Below, piece by piece: positions 35,267 to 44,084 of a stretch of DNA of 58,834 nt. Each line of letters begins with the position of its first letter. Within the stretch, counting starts at the first letter, position 1. A program made the translations under genes and the position numbers. Source of the stretch: Oscillospiraceae bacterium (GTDB lineage: Bacteria > Bacillota > Clostridia > Oscillospirales > Oscillospiraceae); the NCBI GenBank assembly GCA_017427645.1, contig JAFRSI010000033.1, positions 1 to 58,834 of the forward strand, given 5' to 3'. Below the pieces are notes generated by a model, which searched no databases, was not told where the DNA came from, and was given only the letters and a program-made list of their open reading frames with translations.

Positions 35267-35295
35267 ATTGTATATTCTTTTTGCCCGTATTTCAA
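35267..35295 (-). promoter_or_regulatory. Sigma-A promoter of carD-ispD-ispF
   Basis: On the minus strand, TTGAAA (35290-35295), a 17-bp spacer and TACAAT (35267-35272), about 45 bp before carD. Confidence 0.75.
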
Positions 35296-35370
35296 GAAGA
35301 AACTGCGTATTTGTCATAAAATTGTAATATTTGCTGCGTAAAAATGATATATTCCGATTCACACGGCATA

Positions 35371-35407
35371 AAAAAACAGCCGATGCAGCTTGCATCGGCT
35401 GTTTTTT
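35371..35407 (-). terminator. Terminator of the ispH/S1 operon
   Basis: A long perfect stem (AAAAAACAGCCGATGCA with its complement) and a 3-nt loop, followed on the minus strand by a T-run. It ends the operon that begins near 45544 and could act in both directions. Confidence 0.9.
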
Positions 35408-35424
35408 CAGTTATCAGCAGGGTC

Positions 35425-37407
35425 TTACTCCTCTACTTCCTCGGCCTCGGCTTCCACTTCAGTTTCAGCCTCAGGCTCCTGGGCGGCGGGAGACAGCAGC
35501 GCACGGATGGACAGGGAGATCTTCTGCTTCTCCTCATCCACAGCGGTGATCTTGGCGTCCACGATCTGGCCCTCGGACAGCACGTCGCCGGGCTTCTCGA
35601 TCCGGCGATCGGCGATCTGGGAGATGTGGATCAGGCCATCCACACCGGGCACGACCTCGGCAAAGGCGCCGAAGGTCATCAGCTTGACGATGCGCACGGA
35701 GGCGACGTCGCCGACCTTATAGGTCTCCATGAACTTCTGCCAGGGGTTGGTGGAGCGATCCTTCACACCCAGGGAGATCTTCTTCTTCTCAGGATCGAAG
35801 GAGATGACGTACACGTCCAGGGTATCGCCCACCGCGCAGACCTCGGCGGGGTTCTTGATGCGGCTCCAGCTCAGCTCGGAGATGTGGACCATACCGTCCA
35901 CGCCGCCGATGTCAACGAATACGCCGTAAGAGGTCATGGACTTGACGGTGCCGGTGTAATGCTTGCCGACCTCGATGTTGTTCCACACCTCAGCCTGGGC
36001 GGCCTGACGGGCCTCATAGCTGACGGCACGGATGGAGCCCACCACGCGGCGGCGGGCACGGTTGACCTCGGTGATCCGCAGGGAAACGGTCTGGCCGACC
36101 ATCTCGCTGAGATCGGCGCCGCGGGGCTGACCGCTCTGGGAAGCGGGGACGAACACGCGCACGCCCTTGACGTTGACGACGATGCCGCCCTTGTTCTCCT
36201 CAGTGACCTTGCCCTCCAGGGTGACCTTGTTCTCACGGGCGGTCTCGATATCCTCCCAAACCTTGACGGCGTCCAGACGCTTCTTGGAGAGCATGGCGTA
36301 GCCCTCCACGTCGTTGACGCGAATGATGTAAGTCTCGATCTCGTCGCCGACCTTGACGACTTCCTCGGGCTTCACGTTGGGATCGGCAGAAAGCTCTTCC
36401 GCGGCGATGTATCCGGCCTGCTTGCAGCCCAGATCCACCTGGACTTCCGTGGGGCCGATGGCCGTCACGATACCGGTGACCTTCTCTCCTGTATTTAAAG
36501 TCTTGAAGGACTTCTCAAGCATTTCCTCAAAGCTCTCTTCTGCCAGTTCAGTGGTCTTGATTTCTTCGCTCATCGTTGTATATACCTCCTTAATGATGCC
36601 CGCCGGAGTGGACGCGCCGGCTGTAAGTCCTGCCACAGAACATCCAATAAGAAAGTCCGGTGAAAGCTCCTCGGGTCCCTCGATCTGAAGGACGCGGGGA
36701 CATCTCTCGCTGCATATCTCCGTCAAATGTTTGGTGTTGGCACTTTTACGATCTCCGACCACGACCATAACGTCAACCTGGCCGGCCAGCCGGGCCGCTT
36801 CAGATTGCCGTTTTTGCGTAGCATAGCATATTGTATCAAATAATTTTGCATTTGTACACTGTTTTTTTAAAATTTCTGCGGATCTTTCCCAGATTTCTCT
36901 GATGCAAGTGGTCTGTGCCACAGCCGTCAGGGGCAATTCCCTGCGGGAAGGGTCCTCGCACAGCCATTTTTCCAGTTCCTCCGGGCCCGGAAAGACCACC
37001 GTGCGCTGTGACCAGCTGGCCACGCCCATGACCTCCGGGTGGTGAGGCTCGCCGATCATCACCGGCACACGCCCCTCGCTGTCGGCCTGGGCGACGATCT
37101 GCTGCACCCGCAGCACGTTGGGACAGGTGGCGTCCACACAGGTCACCCCCATCCGGTTCAGCTGCTCGATGGTATCCTTCCGCTCGCCGTGGGCGCGGAT
37201 CAGCACCGTATCCTCCGGGCGGACGCAGGAGATATCCTCCACCTGGCGGGCGCCCAGGCTTCGCAGCCGTTCCACCACGTTTGCGTTGTGGATGATGCTG
37301 CCCAGCATCACGCAGCCGCCCCGCTCCACGGCCGTCTCCTCCGCCAGGCGGACGGCTCGCTCGACACCGTAGCAGAAGCCGGCGGTTTCAGCCAGGATCA
37401 CCTTCAT
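35425..37407 (-). CDS. ispH: IspH (HMBPP reductase) fused to a four-S1-domain ribosomal protein
   Basis: A 660-residue fusion known from Clostridia. Residues 1-278 are IspH, a [4Fe-4S] enzyme forming isopentenyl and dimethylallyl diphosphate, with cysteines in AGFCYGVERA, DATCPNVLRVQQ and LIGCSVAGLTAGAST. Residues 279-660 hold four S1 domains (for example TSYGVFVDIGGVDGMVHISEL and FGAFAEVVPGVDGLIHISQ) and an acidic Glu-rich tail. At the junction, ATG 36573 (MSEEIKTTEL) follows AAGGAGG (36585-36591) by 11 bp, so a free S1 protein of 382 residues may also be made. The start overlaps plsC by 4 bp. Confidence 0.95.
   Translation of the reverse strand: MKVILAETAGFCYGVERAVRLAEETAVERGGCVMLGSIIHNANVVERLRSLGARQVEDISCVRPEDTVLIRAHGERKDTIEQLNRMGVTCVDATCPNVLRVQQIVAQADSEGRVPVMIGEPHHPEVMGVASWSQRTVVFPGPEELEKWLCEDPSRRELPLTAVAQTTCIREIWERSAEILKKQCTNAKLFDTICYATQKRQSEAARLAGQVDVMVVVGDRKSANTKHLTEICSERCPRVLQIEGPEELSPDFLIGCSVAGLTAGASTPAGIIKEVYTTMSEEIKTTELAEESFEEMLEKSFKTLNTGEKVTGIVTAIGPTEVQVDLGCKQAGYIAAEELSADPNVKPEEVVKVGDEIETYIIRVNDVEGYAMLSKKRLDAVKVWEDIETARENKVTLEGKVTEENKGGIVVNVKGVRVFVPASQSGQPRGADLSEMVGQTVSLRITEVNRARRRVVGSIRAVSYEARQAAQAEVWNNIEVGKHYTGTVKSMTSYGVFVDIGGVDGMVHISELSWSRIKNPAEVCAVGDTLDVYVISFDPEKKKISLGVKDRSTNPWQKFMETYKVGDVASVRIVKLMTFGAFAEVVPGVDGLIHISQIADRRIEKPGDVLSEGQIVDAKITAVDEEKQKISLSIRALLSPAAQEPEAETEVEAEAEEVEE
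36585..36591 (-). promoter_or_regulatory. Internal ribosome-binding site at the IspH/S1 junction
   Basis: AAGGAGG on the minus strand, 11 bp before the in-frame ATG at 36573 that begins the S1 part. No stop codon separates the two parts. Confidence 0.55.
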
Positions 37408-37997
37408 TGCGCACCGCCCATCTCATAGACCCGACGCATGATTTCCTCGGCGTTTTCCTGGTACTCCTCCGCCGTGCCCTTGCGGCCGGAATAGACGGGG
37501 GCGTACGGCGCGCCGAACATGATGGGGATCCGGCGGAACAGCTTTTTCGATGTTCCGATGAACACCGGCAGCATCTTCACGCCGGAGCGGATGGCGATCA
37601 TGGCGGCCCCGCCCTTGGGCGTCAGCTTCTTCCCTCTCTTCACCCGGGTTCCCTCCGGGAAGAGCATCAGCGACCACCCTTCCTTCAACCCCTGGATGGA
37701 TTTTTTCAGCGCGCCGATGTCGGCGTTGCCTCTGTCGACGGGAAACACGCCCAGCCTGGTCAAAAAGCCCTTCAGCACGGGGATCTTGAAGAGCTGCTTC
37801 TTCGCCATGACGCACAGGGGGTAGTCCCGGCGCAGGGCGGCAATGACCAGGATGGGGTCCCACCAACTGGAGTGATTGGGACAGAGCACCACCGGCTCCT
37901 CCGGGACGTTTTCCAGTCCCCGGATGTCCAGCGGATGCAGAAAGAGCACGATGGGCTTGAGAAAATCGTGCACCTTTACGTAGTACTCGTTTTTCAT
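37404..37997 (-). CDS. plsC: 1-acyl-sn-glycerol-3-phosphate acyltransferase
   Basis: A 197-residue membrane-associated acyltransferase of phospholipid synthesis. It has the catalytic LCPNHSSWWDPILV (HX4D), the MAKKQLFKIPVLKGF block, VDRGNADIGALKKSI, LFPEGTRVKRGKKL (substrate phosphate binding) and a C-terminal VFIGTSKKLFRRIP block. It overlaps both neighbours by 4 bp; cmk-plsC-ispH is a common gene order in Clostridia. Confidence 0.93.
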   Translation of the reverse strand: MKNEYYVKVHDFLKPIVLFLHPLDIRGLENVPEEPVVLCPNHSSWWDPILVIAALRRDYPLCVMAKKQLFKIPVLKGFLTRLGVFPVDRGNADIGALKKSIQGLKEGWSLMLFPEGTRVKRGKKLTPKGGAAMIAIRSGVKMLPVFIGTSKKLFRRIPIMFGAPYAPVYSGRKGTAEEYQENAEEIMRRVYEMGGAQ

Positions 37998-39934
37998 CGT
38001 TCAGCCAGGCTCCTCTCGATCAGCTCCAGCATGGCCTCCAGGCTCTGGTCAAAATCCAGCTCGCTGGTATCCAGCACAACGGCGTCCTCCGCCTGGCGCA
38101 GCGGAGCGATCTCGCGGTGGGTATCGGCCCAGTCGCGATCCTTCATCTCCTGCAGGACCTCCTCAAAGGGACGGGGCGTGCCTCTCTCCTCCAGCTCCTT
38201 CATGCGGCGCAGGGCTCTTATCTCCGCTGCAGCCGTCAGATAGATCTTCACGTCGGCGTCCGGGAGCACCACCGTGCCGATATCCCGGCCGTCCATGATC
38301 ACGCTGCGGCGGCGGGCCAGATCACGCTGCATATCCAGCAGGAACGCCCGCACCTCCGGGATGGCGGACACATCGGAGGCGTACATGGAGATCTCCGGCA
38401 GGCGGATCTCCGCCGTAACGTCTTTTCCGTTGAGCAGCATATGCTGCAGCCCGTCCTTACTGTACGTCATATCCACGCGGATCTCCGGCAGCGCGCCGAT
38501 CACGCCCTCCCGGTCCTTGGGATCGATCCCCCGACAGAACACGTGATAACCGATGGTCCGATAAATGGCGCCGGTATCCACGTAGAGGATCCCGCGCCGG
38601 GCGGCTACCGCCTTGGCCAGGGTGCTTTTCCCCGCGCCGGAGGGCCCGTCTACGGCGACGGAATAGATCCTCTCTTCTTTCACCTGTTCCATGTGCTTCT
38701 CCTCCTGTTCCGCAGCGGACAACCCGGCCTGTCGGCCCGTTGCCCACGCGATCTGCAAATTAAAACCGCCCGTATAGGCGTCCACATCCAGGATCTCCCC
38801 GGCGAAATAGAGCCCCGGCACCAGCTTGGACGCCATGGTGGCAGGCTGGACCTGATCCACCTTTACGCCGCCGGTGGTGACGATGGCCTCCGCTACCGGA
38901 CGCGGTCCGGTCACCGGTATCTCAAAGTGCTTCAGCAGCGTTACCAGGCGGCGCCGCTGTTCCCGGGTCACGGCGTTGGCTTTTTCTCCGGGAGAAATCT
39001 CCAAGCGGCGGCATATCACGTCCACCATGCTTCGGTGTACCAGTCCCGCCGCAATCTTGTCAAAATCCCTGTTGGGCGCCTGGGCGATATCCCGCAGGAT
39101 CCGCTCATCCAGCTTTTTCTCATCCAGCGCCGGCTTCAGGTCGATGGACAGCGTATAACGCTCCTTTTCCCAGTGCCGCAGATGGGCGCTGGCGGACAGG
39201 ACCAGCGGACCGGAGACGCCGAAATGGGTAAACAGCATCTCGCCGAATTCCCGGAACAGCGTCTTCCCTCTTTGATTTTTCACGGTCAGCTCCACGTTTT
39301 TCAGGGCCAGTCCCTGCATCTGTCCGCAGCAGGGATCGTCGCTGACCAGGGGCACCAGTGAGCCCCTCGGCTCCACGATGGTATGCCCCAGGCTGGCCGC
39401 GATCCGATACCCGTCGCCCGTAGAGCCCGTACCCGGATAGGAGATCCCGCCCGTGGCCAGAATGGCCGCATGGGTCGGATAACGCGTCTTCTCCCCCCAT
39501 ACCGCCGAAACGCATCCATCGGTCAGCTCCACCGTCACCGCCCGGTCCCGCACGATGCGGACCTTTCGGCGGCGCAGCTCCCGCTCCAGAGCGGCGCTCA
39601 CGTCAAAGGCCCGGTCCGATACCGGAAACACGCGGTTGCCCCGCTCCGTCTTCAGCGGAACGCCCAGCTCCTCGAAGAAAGCCATGGCCGCCCGCCCGTC
39701 AAAACGGGAAAAGACGCTGTAGAGAAACCGTCCGTTGCGGGGGACGTTCTGCATCAGCTCGTCCCGCTCGCAGTTGTTGGTCACGTTGCAGCGGCCTTTC
39801 CCGGTGATATTCAGCTTTTTTCCCAACCTCTCGTTGGGCTCCAGCAGCGTTACAGACGCCCCCTGCCCGGCAGCGCTGACAGCCGCCATCATCCCGGCGG
39901 CTCCGCCGCCGATCACAACGATTTCGTTACTCAT
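37994..39934 (-). CDS. cmk: In-frame fusion: BaiN/HI0933-type flavoprotein plus cytidylate kinase
   Basis: A 646-residue frame with no stop between two whole proteins. Residues 1-414 are an FAD-dependent oxidoreductase of the HI0933/BaiN type (VVIGGGAAGMMAAVSA, LNITGKGRCNVTNN, LATGGISYPGTGSTGDGY, the C-terminal YFAGEILDVDAYTGGFNLQ). Residues 415-646 are CMP/dCMP kinase (SVAVDGPSGAGKSTLAKAVA, YVDTGAIYRTIG, IMDGRDIGTVVLPDAD). The two are normally neighbouring separate genes. ATG 38692 (MEQVKEERIYS) follows AGGAGGAG by 8 bp, so free Cmk of 232 residues is likely also made. The start at 39934 overlaps the RpiR gene end; an adjacent ATG lies at 39937. Confidence 0.9.
   Translation of the reverse strand: MSNEIVVIGGGAAGMMAAVSAAGQGASVTLLEPNERLGKKLNITGKGRCNVTNNCERDELMQNVPRNGRFLYSVFSRFDGRAAMAFFEELGVPLKTERGNRVFPVSDRAFDVSAALERELRRRKVRIVRDRAVTVELTDGCVSAVWGEKTRYPTHAAILATGGISYPGTGSTGDGYRIAASLGHTIVEPRGSLVPLVSDDPCCGQMQGLALKNVELTVKNQRGKTLFREFGEMLFTHFGVSGPLVLSASAHLRHWEKERYTLSIDLKPALDEKKLDERILRDIAQAPNRDFDKIAAGLVHRSMVDVICRRLEISPGEKANAVTREQRRRLVTLLKHFEIPVTGPRPVAEAIVTTGGVKVDQVQPATMASKLVPGLYFAGEILDVDAYTGGFNLQIAWATGRQAGLSAAEQEEKHMEQVKEERIYSVAVDGPSGAGKSTLAKAVAARRGILYVDTGAIYRTIGYHVFCRGIDPKDREGVIGALPEIRVDMTYSKDGLQHMLLNGKDVTAEIRLPEISMYASDVSAIPEVRAFLLDMQRDLARRRSVIMDGRDIGTVVLPDADVKIYLTAAAEIRALRRMKELEERGTPRPFEEVLQEMKDRDWADTHREIAPLRQAEDAVVLDTSELDFDQSLEAMLELIERSLAER
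38701..38706 (-). promoter_or_regulatory. Internal ribosome-binding site for cytidylate kinase
   Basis: AGGAGG on the minus strand, 8 bp before ATG 38692, inside the flavoprotein-Cmk frame. It suggests the kinase keeps its own start. Confidence 0.6.
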
Positions 39935-40790
39935 CATCCAACCTGCCGAAAATACTGTGTGCGCTCCAGACGCGCTCCATCTCGTCAAAGATGCCGTCCA
40001 CTTCATCCTTGCGGCGGCGGCCCACCTCCGCGATCAGCGCGTTGAGCAAGCTCAGCGGCGCGGCCATGGAGTCCACAAAGGAGATCATATTGCTGCGCAC
40101 CAGAAGCGCCGCCTCCGCCCAGCGGCAAAGCGGCGAAATGGTGCTGTCGGTGATGGCGATCACCTTGGCGCCCCTGTCATGGGCGTACTGCACGGCATCC
40201 ACCGCCGTGATGGAATAGCGGGGAAAGCTGATGCCCAGGAGCACGTCGCCCTCCCCGATGTGGACCAGCTGCTCATAGATCTCGCCTGCAGCCGAATTCT
40301 GCACCAGGATCACGTTCTCAAACACCAGATGCAGATAGAAGTTCAGGTAGCCGGCCAGAAATGACGAGGACCGCACCCCCAGGATAAAAATGCGCTGTGC
40401 CTGCAGCAGCATGTCCGCCACCCGGTCGAATTCCCGGCGGTCCACCCGCGCAATGGCGGCGTGGATGCTCTCCATATCCTGCTGCATAACCTCGCCGACC
40501 ACGTCGGAGCCGCTGCTCTGCTCCCGGGAGACGCGGATGCGCTGCACGGAGGTCAGTCGTCCCCGCACCAGCTCCTGGAGCGCCCTCTGCATGCCGGGAT
40601 ATCCCTGACAGCCCAGCTGCGCGGCGAACCGCACCACCGTGGATTCACTGGCGTGCACCGCTTCTCCCAGCTTCTTCGCCGTGAGGAATGCGGCCTGGTC
40701 CGTGTGGTGCAGAATATAGTCCGCGATCTTCTTCTGGGTTTTGGAAAAGGAGTCCATCCCGGAGCGGATCTGAAGCAGTACGTCATTCAT
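39927..40790 (-). CDS. MurR/RpiR family transcriptional regulator
   Basis: A 287-residue regulator. The N-terminal RpiR helix-turn-helix (SKTQKKIADYILHHTDQAAF, ASESTVVRFAAQLGCQGYPGMQ) is followed by a SIS sugar-phosphate-binding domain (IFILGVRSSSFLAGYLNF, LGISFPRYSITAVDAVQYAHDRGAKVIAITDS). Family members usually control sugar catabolism genes beside them, but here the neighbours are a pseudouridine synthase and the flavoprotein-Cmk gene. The ligand and targets cannot be inferred from position. It is 3 bp from rluB. Confidence 0.9.
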   Translation of the reverse strand: MNDVLLQIRSGMDSFSKTQKKIADYILHHTDQAAFLTAKKLGEAVHASESTVVRFAAQLGCQGYPGMQRALQELVRGRLTSVQRIRVSREQSSGSDVVGEVMQQDMESIHAAIARVDRREFDRVADMLLQAQRIFILGVRSSSFLAGYLNFYLHLVFENVILVQNSAAGEIYEQLVHIGEGDVLLGISFPRYSITAVDAVQYAHDRGAKVIAITDSTISPLCRWAEAALLVRSNMISFVDSMAAPLSLLNALIAEVGRRRKDEVDGIFDEMERVWSAHSIFGRLDDE

Positions 40791-40793
40791 GGC

Positions 40794-41522
40794 TCAATGG
40801 TTCCCCTTAAGTAGCTTTATTTCAACATCTGTCAAGTATCTCCACTTGCCAGTCTTCAAGTCGCCCAGCGCAAGTTTTCCCTCCCGGATGCGCTGCAGAC
40901 GGCGGACCGACAGGCCTACTTGTGCGCACATGCGGCGGATCTGTCGGTTTTTTCCCTGGTGAATGGTCACCTGAAGCAACGCGCCCTCTCCGTCGCGGGA
41001 GATTTCCTCCACCCGTGCCGGACGGATGGGCTCGCCCTCCAGCTCCGTGACAGAGGCCAGGCGCTCCGGGGCGTCCGAGATCTGTCCGCTGACCCACACC
41101 CGGTAGACCTTGTCCACCTCGTGGCGCGGATGGAGCAGCGCCTGCGCCAGATCTCCGTCGTTGGTAAAGAGCAGCAGCCCCTCCGAATCCCGGTCCAGCC
41201 GCCCGACGGGATAAACGCGTCGGCCGCAGTCGGCCACCAGTTGAGCCGCCGTCGGCCTCCCCAACTCGTCGGACAGCGTGGTGACGTATCCCCGCGGTTT
41301 GTTGAGCATCAGGCAGATCGGCGCATCGGGCGCAGGAAGCGGACGGCCGTCCACCTCGATGCGGTCGGTCGTCGGGTCGGCCCTGTCTCCCAGCGACGCC
41401 GGCCGGCCGTTGACACTGACGCGGCCCTGCCGCAGCAGGTCCTCTGCCGACCGACGGGAGCAGAGCCCCGCCTGGGCCATGATCTTCTGCAAGCGTTCTG
41501 CCAAGCTCGCCCCTCCTGTCAT
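40794..41522 (-). CDS. RluB/RsuA-type rRNA pseudouridine synthase
   Basis: A 242-residue pseudouridine synthase. The N-terminal S4 RNA-binding domain (ERLQKIMAQAGLCSRRSAED) is followed by the catalytic domain with YPVGRLDRDSEGLLLFTNDG (catalytic Asp in GRLD), LNKPRGYVTT and HQGKNRQIRRMC. It probably modifies 23S rRNA (RluB-type) or 16S rRNA (RsuA-type). ATG 41522 overlaps the carboxypeptidase stop by 4 bp; the longer open frame upstream is inside that gene. Confidence 0.9.
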   Translation of the reverse strand: MTGGASLAERLQKIMAQAGLCSRRSAEDLLRQGRVSVNGRPASLGDRADPTTDRIEVDGRPLPAPDAPICLMLNKPRGYVTTLSDELGRPTAAQLVADCGRRVYPVGRLDRDSEGLLLFTNDGDLAQALLHPRHEVDKVYRVWVSGQISDAPERLASVTELEGEPIRPARVEEISRDGEGALLQVTIHQGKNRQIRRMCAQVGLSVRRLQRIREGKLALGDLKTGKWRYLTDVEIKLLKGNH

Positions 41523-42304
41523 TCTTCCTCCGGGTCGTTCAACCCGGCAAAGCACTCCTCATACAGAGCGGTGTGATCCGCCCAGTCGTCGCCGTCCCGC
41601 AGGGTGACGGCAATCAACAGGCAGCCCTCTCTCCTGACGCAGGTGACCAGCGTGCGGCCCGCCGCGCCGGTATAGCCTGTTTTCATGCCGATGCAGCCCG
41701 GCAGCGTTTTCAAAAGGCGGTTGTGGTTCTCCATGGTCCTCCCGGCAACGGAAGCCCGTACCGTGGAACAGATCCGCATCAGCGTCGGGTTTTCGGCTGC
41801 GCAGGCTGCCAGCACAGCCATATCCCTGGCTGTGGAATAATGTCCCTCCGCATCCAGTCCGTTGGGATTGGCAAAGGAGGTCCCCGACATGCCGAGGCTT
41901 CGCGCCTTGGCGTTCATCCAATCCACAAACCGGTCCACGCTGCCGGCGCTGTACTCGGCCAGCGCCAATGCCGCATCGTTGCCGGAGCAGAGCAGAAGGC
42001 CGTACAGCAGGGCCTCCACCGTCACCGTCTCCCCGGGTGAAAGATGCATGGAGGAGCCCTCCGCCATATGCGCAGGGCTCACAGTGACCGTATTCTGGAG
42101 CGCGCAGTGCTCCAGCGCCACCAAGGCCGTCATGATCTTGGTCGTGCTGGCTATGAGCATCCGCCGATCCCCGTTTTTCTCATACAGGATCCGCCCCGTC
42201 TGCGCGTCCATCACCACAGCCGCCTCAGCGGAGATCCGGGTCGCCTCGGCACAGTGCGGGATCAGACACACAAACAGCAGCAGGAGCAGTAGCAGCCTTT
42301 TCAT
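41519..42304 (-). CDS. D-alanyl-D-alanine carboxypeptidase (penicillin-binding protein, S11)
   Basis: A 261-residue secreted serine peptidase that trims D-Ala from peptidoglycan stem peptides. A signal peptide (KRLLLLLLLFVCLIPHCAEA) is followed by the three active-site motifs: STTK (nucleophile Ser), SGN in LLCSGNDAAL and KTG in GMKTGYTGAAG. It is shorter than DacA/DacF types because it lacks the C-terminal beta domain and amphipathic membrane anchor. It lies beside ytfJ, which fits a sporulation cortex role, but that is inference. Confidence 0.92.
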   Translation of the reverse strand: MKRLLLLLLLFVCLIPHCAEATRISAEAAVVMDAQTGRILYEKNGDRRMLIASTTKIMTALVALEHCALQNTVTVSPAHMAEGSSMHLSPGETVTVEALLYGLLLCSGNDAALALAEYSAGSVDRFVDWMNAKARSLGMSGTSFANPNGLDAEGHYSTARDMAVLAACAAENPTLMRICSTVRASVAGRTMENHNRLLKTLPGCIGMKTGYTGAAGRTLVTCVRREGCLLIAVTLRDGDDWADHTALYEECFAGLNDPEEE

Positions 42305-42342
42305 AGAGTCACCTCGTCACAAAGATGACTCAGTATATTCGC

Positions 42343-42741
42343 TCAGAAGGTCTCTTTTTCCGCCTTGCGCTTGTCCATAAAGTTCTCCACCCGATCCATG
42401 ACCTCCGGCATCATGTCGATAACGCGGTCCACGGTGGACATGGCGGGCATGGCCACCGGCAGCACGCGGGTGATGCCCTCCTTGATGACCAGGAAGGCCA
42501 CCGGCTCCACACGGACGCCGGCGGTGCTGGCGCCGCCGAACTTGGGGCTCTGCTTGCCGTAATCGCCGCCGCCGCAGCCAAAGCCGAAGCTTAGCCGGGA
42601 CACCGGGATCAGCGTCACGCCGTCCGGCGTGGCGATGGGCTGGCCGATGACGGTGTTGGAGTCCACCATCTCCCGGATCTTGCTCATGGAGGTGTACAGC
42701 AGGTCAGTGAGGGAATTGCCCTTCTTCTCAATGTGATCCAT
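42343..42741 (-). CDS. ytfJ: Sporulation protein YtfJ (GerW family)
   Basis: A 132-residue YtfJ/GerW protein. Typical segments are VIGQPIATPDGVTLIPVSRL, the Gly-rich FGFGCGGGDYGKQ and GGASTAGVRVEPVAFLVI. In Bacillus the protein is made in the developing spore and is needed for normal germination; the mechanism is unknown. It is 2 bp after the DUF2953 gene, a pairing seen in other spore formers. Confidence 0.9.
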   Translation of the reverse strand: MDHIEKKGNSLTDLLYTSMSKIREMVDSNTVIGQPIATPDGVTLIPVSRLSFGFGCGGGDYGKQSPKFGGASTAGVRVEPVAFLVIKEGITRVLPVAMPAMSTVDRVIDMMPEVMDRVENFMDKRKAEKETF

Positions 42742-42743
42742 GG

Positions 42744-43436
42744 TTATTCTCCTTTATCTTCTACATGATTATTGTCCGTTTTTGATTGGCTGGCGGCCTT
42801 CTCCCGGGCCTTCTTTGCCTTTCGGAACGCCAGGAACCATTTCAGCAGCGGGATGGCAAAGCACCAGCCGATGGCAAACAGGTCGGCGATCAGCAGGGAG
42901 ATCCCCACCTGGCCCTCTGCCTGGGTCCGCAGGCTCTCGTAATCCACGTCCAGATGGATGCGGGGATCCGGCATGTTCAGCAGCCGTTCCAGCTGCGGCA
43001 TCATGGTCCACATGGCGCCGGAGCTCCAGCCGTACATCTCCGCCACCTTGGACGGATCGTCGCCGCCGAAGGTCACGGATACCCGCATGGGTTTGATGCG
43101 CACCCGGTGTCTGGTCTTGCGCAGTCCGCGCTTGAGCGACTCAAACAGGGCCGGTACGGCGGACCGGATATCCTCGAAGGTCAGGCCCAGCCCCTTCTTC
43201 TTGGCGGGCTTTTTCGCCTCTTCCTTCTTCTCTTTCTTCTTTTTGGGCTTCGGTTTCTTTTTCGCCGTCTTCTTCTTTTTCTTTTTTGGCTTCTTCGGCA
43301 GAATCTGGATGGTCACAGGTCCCGCCTGCACCCAGACGCGCAGCTCCTCACCGAAGGAAATCTTCACGCCGATGCGGATCAGCAGGATCAACAGGATCAG
43401 CGCCAGCAGAATACCCAAAATCCAGAGCACAACCAA
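42744..43436 (-). CDS. DUF2953 family membrane protein with Lys-rich linker
   Basis: A protein of about 230 residues. An N-terminal helix (VVLWILGILLALILLILLI) is followed by a small beta segment and a striking lysine run over about 35 residues (KPKKKKKKTAKKKPKPKKKK). A soluble domain and a C-terminal amphipathic or membrane segment (IGWCFAIPLLKWFLAF) follow. DUF2953 genes usually precede ytfJ and are thought to be sporulation-related. ATG 43454 has no ribosome-binding site; TTG 43436 is preferred because AAGGGGG lies 7 bp before it. Confidence 0.8.
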   Translation of the reverse strand: MVVLWILGILLALILLILLIRIGVKISFGEELRVWVQAGPVTIQILPKKPKKKKKKTAKKKPKPKKKKEKKEEAKKPAKKKGLGLTFEDIRSAVPALFESLKRGLRKTRHRVRIKPMRVSVTFGGDDPSKVAEMYGWSSGAMWTMMPQLERLLNMPDPRIHLDVDYESLRTQAEGQVGISLLIADLFAIGWCFAIPLLKWFLAFRKAKKAREKAASQSKTDNNHVEDKGE

Positions 43437-43473
43437 ATGACCACCCCCTTGCATGTCATATTTTGCCGTGATT

Positions 43474-44073
43474 TCATTCCCCTGCCCGCTCAGACAGAGG
43501 CATATCGCTCACCACGTCGCCCTCCTCGTTGAGCCGCAGCTGGCCGTCTGTTTCCAGGCCGGGCATCTCCGGCAGCTCGTCCAGCGAGTTCAGGTGAAAG
43601 GCCCGCAAAAAGGCCTTGGTGGTGCGGTAGAGATGCGGCCGGCCCGGTACCTGCAGACGGCCGCACTCCTCAATCAAGTGCCGGTCCAGCAGCAGCCCCA
43701 CCGTGTAGGAGCTGTCCACGCCCCGGATCTGATCCACGTAGGCCCGCGTGGTGGGCTGGTAGTAGGCGATGATGGTCAGGACCTCCAGCGCAGGCTGACT
43801 GAGCTTGGCGGGCTTGCGGATTTCGAAAGCCTTGCGGATGTAGTCCGCGTAATCCGGCGCGGAGCAGAGCTGATAGCTGTCCTCCATCCGGATCAGACGG
43901 ACGCCCCGGCGCTCGTAGCTGTAGTGGTCGGCCAGGCGTTTGAGCACCAGCTCTACCGTGGGGCGGTCCATCTCCATCGCCACACAGATCCGATCTGCCT
44001 GTATAGGCTCGCCGGAGGCAAACAGGATCGCCTCGATGGCGGATTCGATCTCTTTCATTTCCAGATTATCCAT
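43474..44073 (-). CDS. scpB: Segregation and condensation protein B
   Basis: A 199-residue winged-helix kleisin partner of SMC. Motifs are EIESAIEAILFASGEPI, YQLCSAPDYADYIRK, PALEVLTIIAYYQPTTRAYVDQIRGVDS and HLIEECGRLQVPGRPHLY. With ScpA and Smc it compacts and separates newly replicated chromosomes. It lies 11 bp after scpA. Confidence 0.95.
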   Translation of the reverse strand: MDNLEMKEIESAIEAILFASGEPIQADRICVAMEMDRPTVELVLKRLADHYSYERRGVRLIRMEDSYQLCSAPDYADYIRKAFEIRKPAKLSQPALEVLTIIAYYQPTTRAYVDQIRGVDSSYTVGLLLDRHLIEECGRLQVPGRPHLYRTTKAFLRAFHLNSLDELPEMPGLETDGQLRLNEEGDVVSDMPLSERAGE

Positions 44074-44084
44074 GGTTCACTCTC

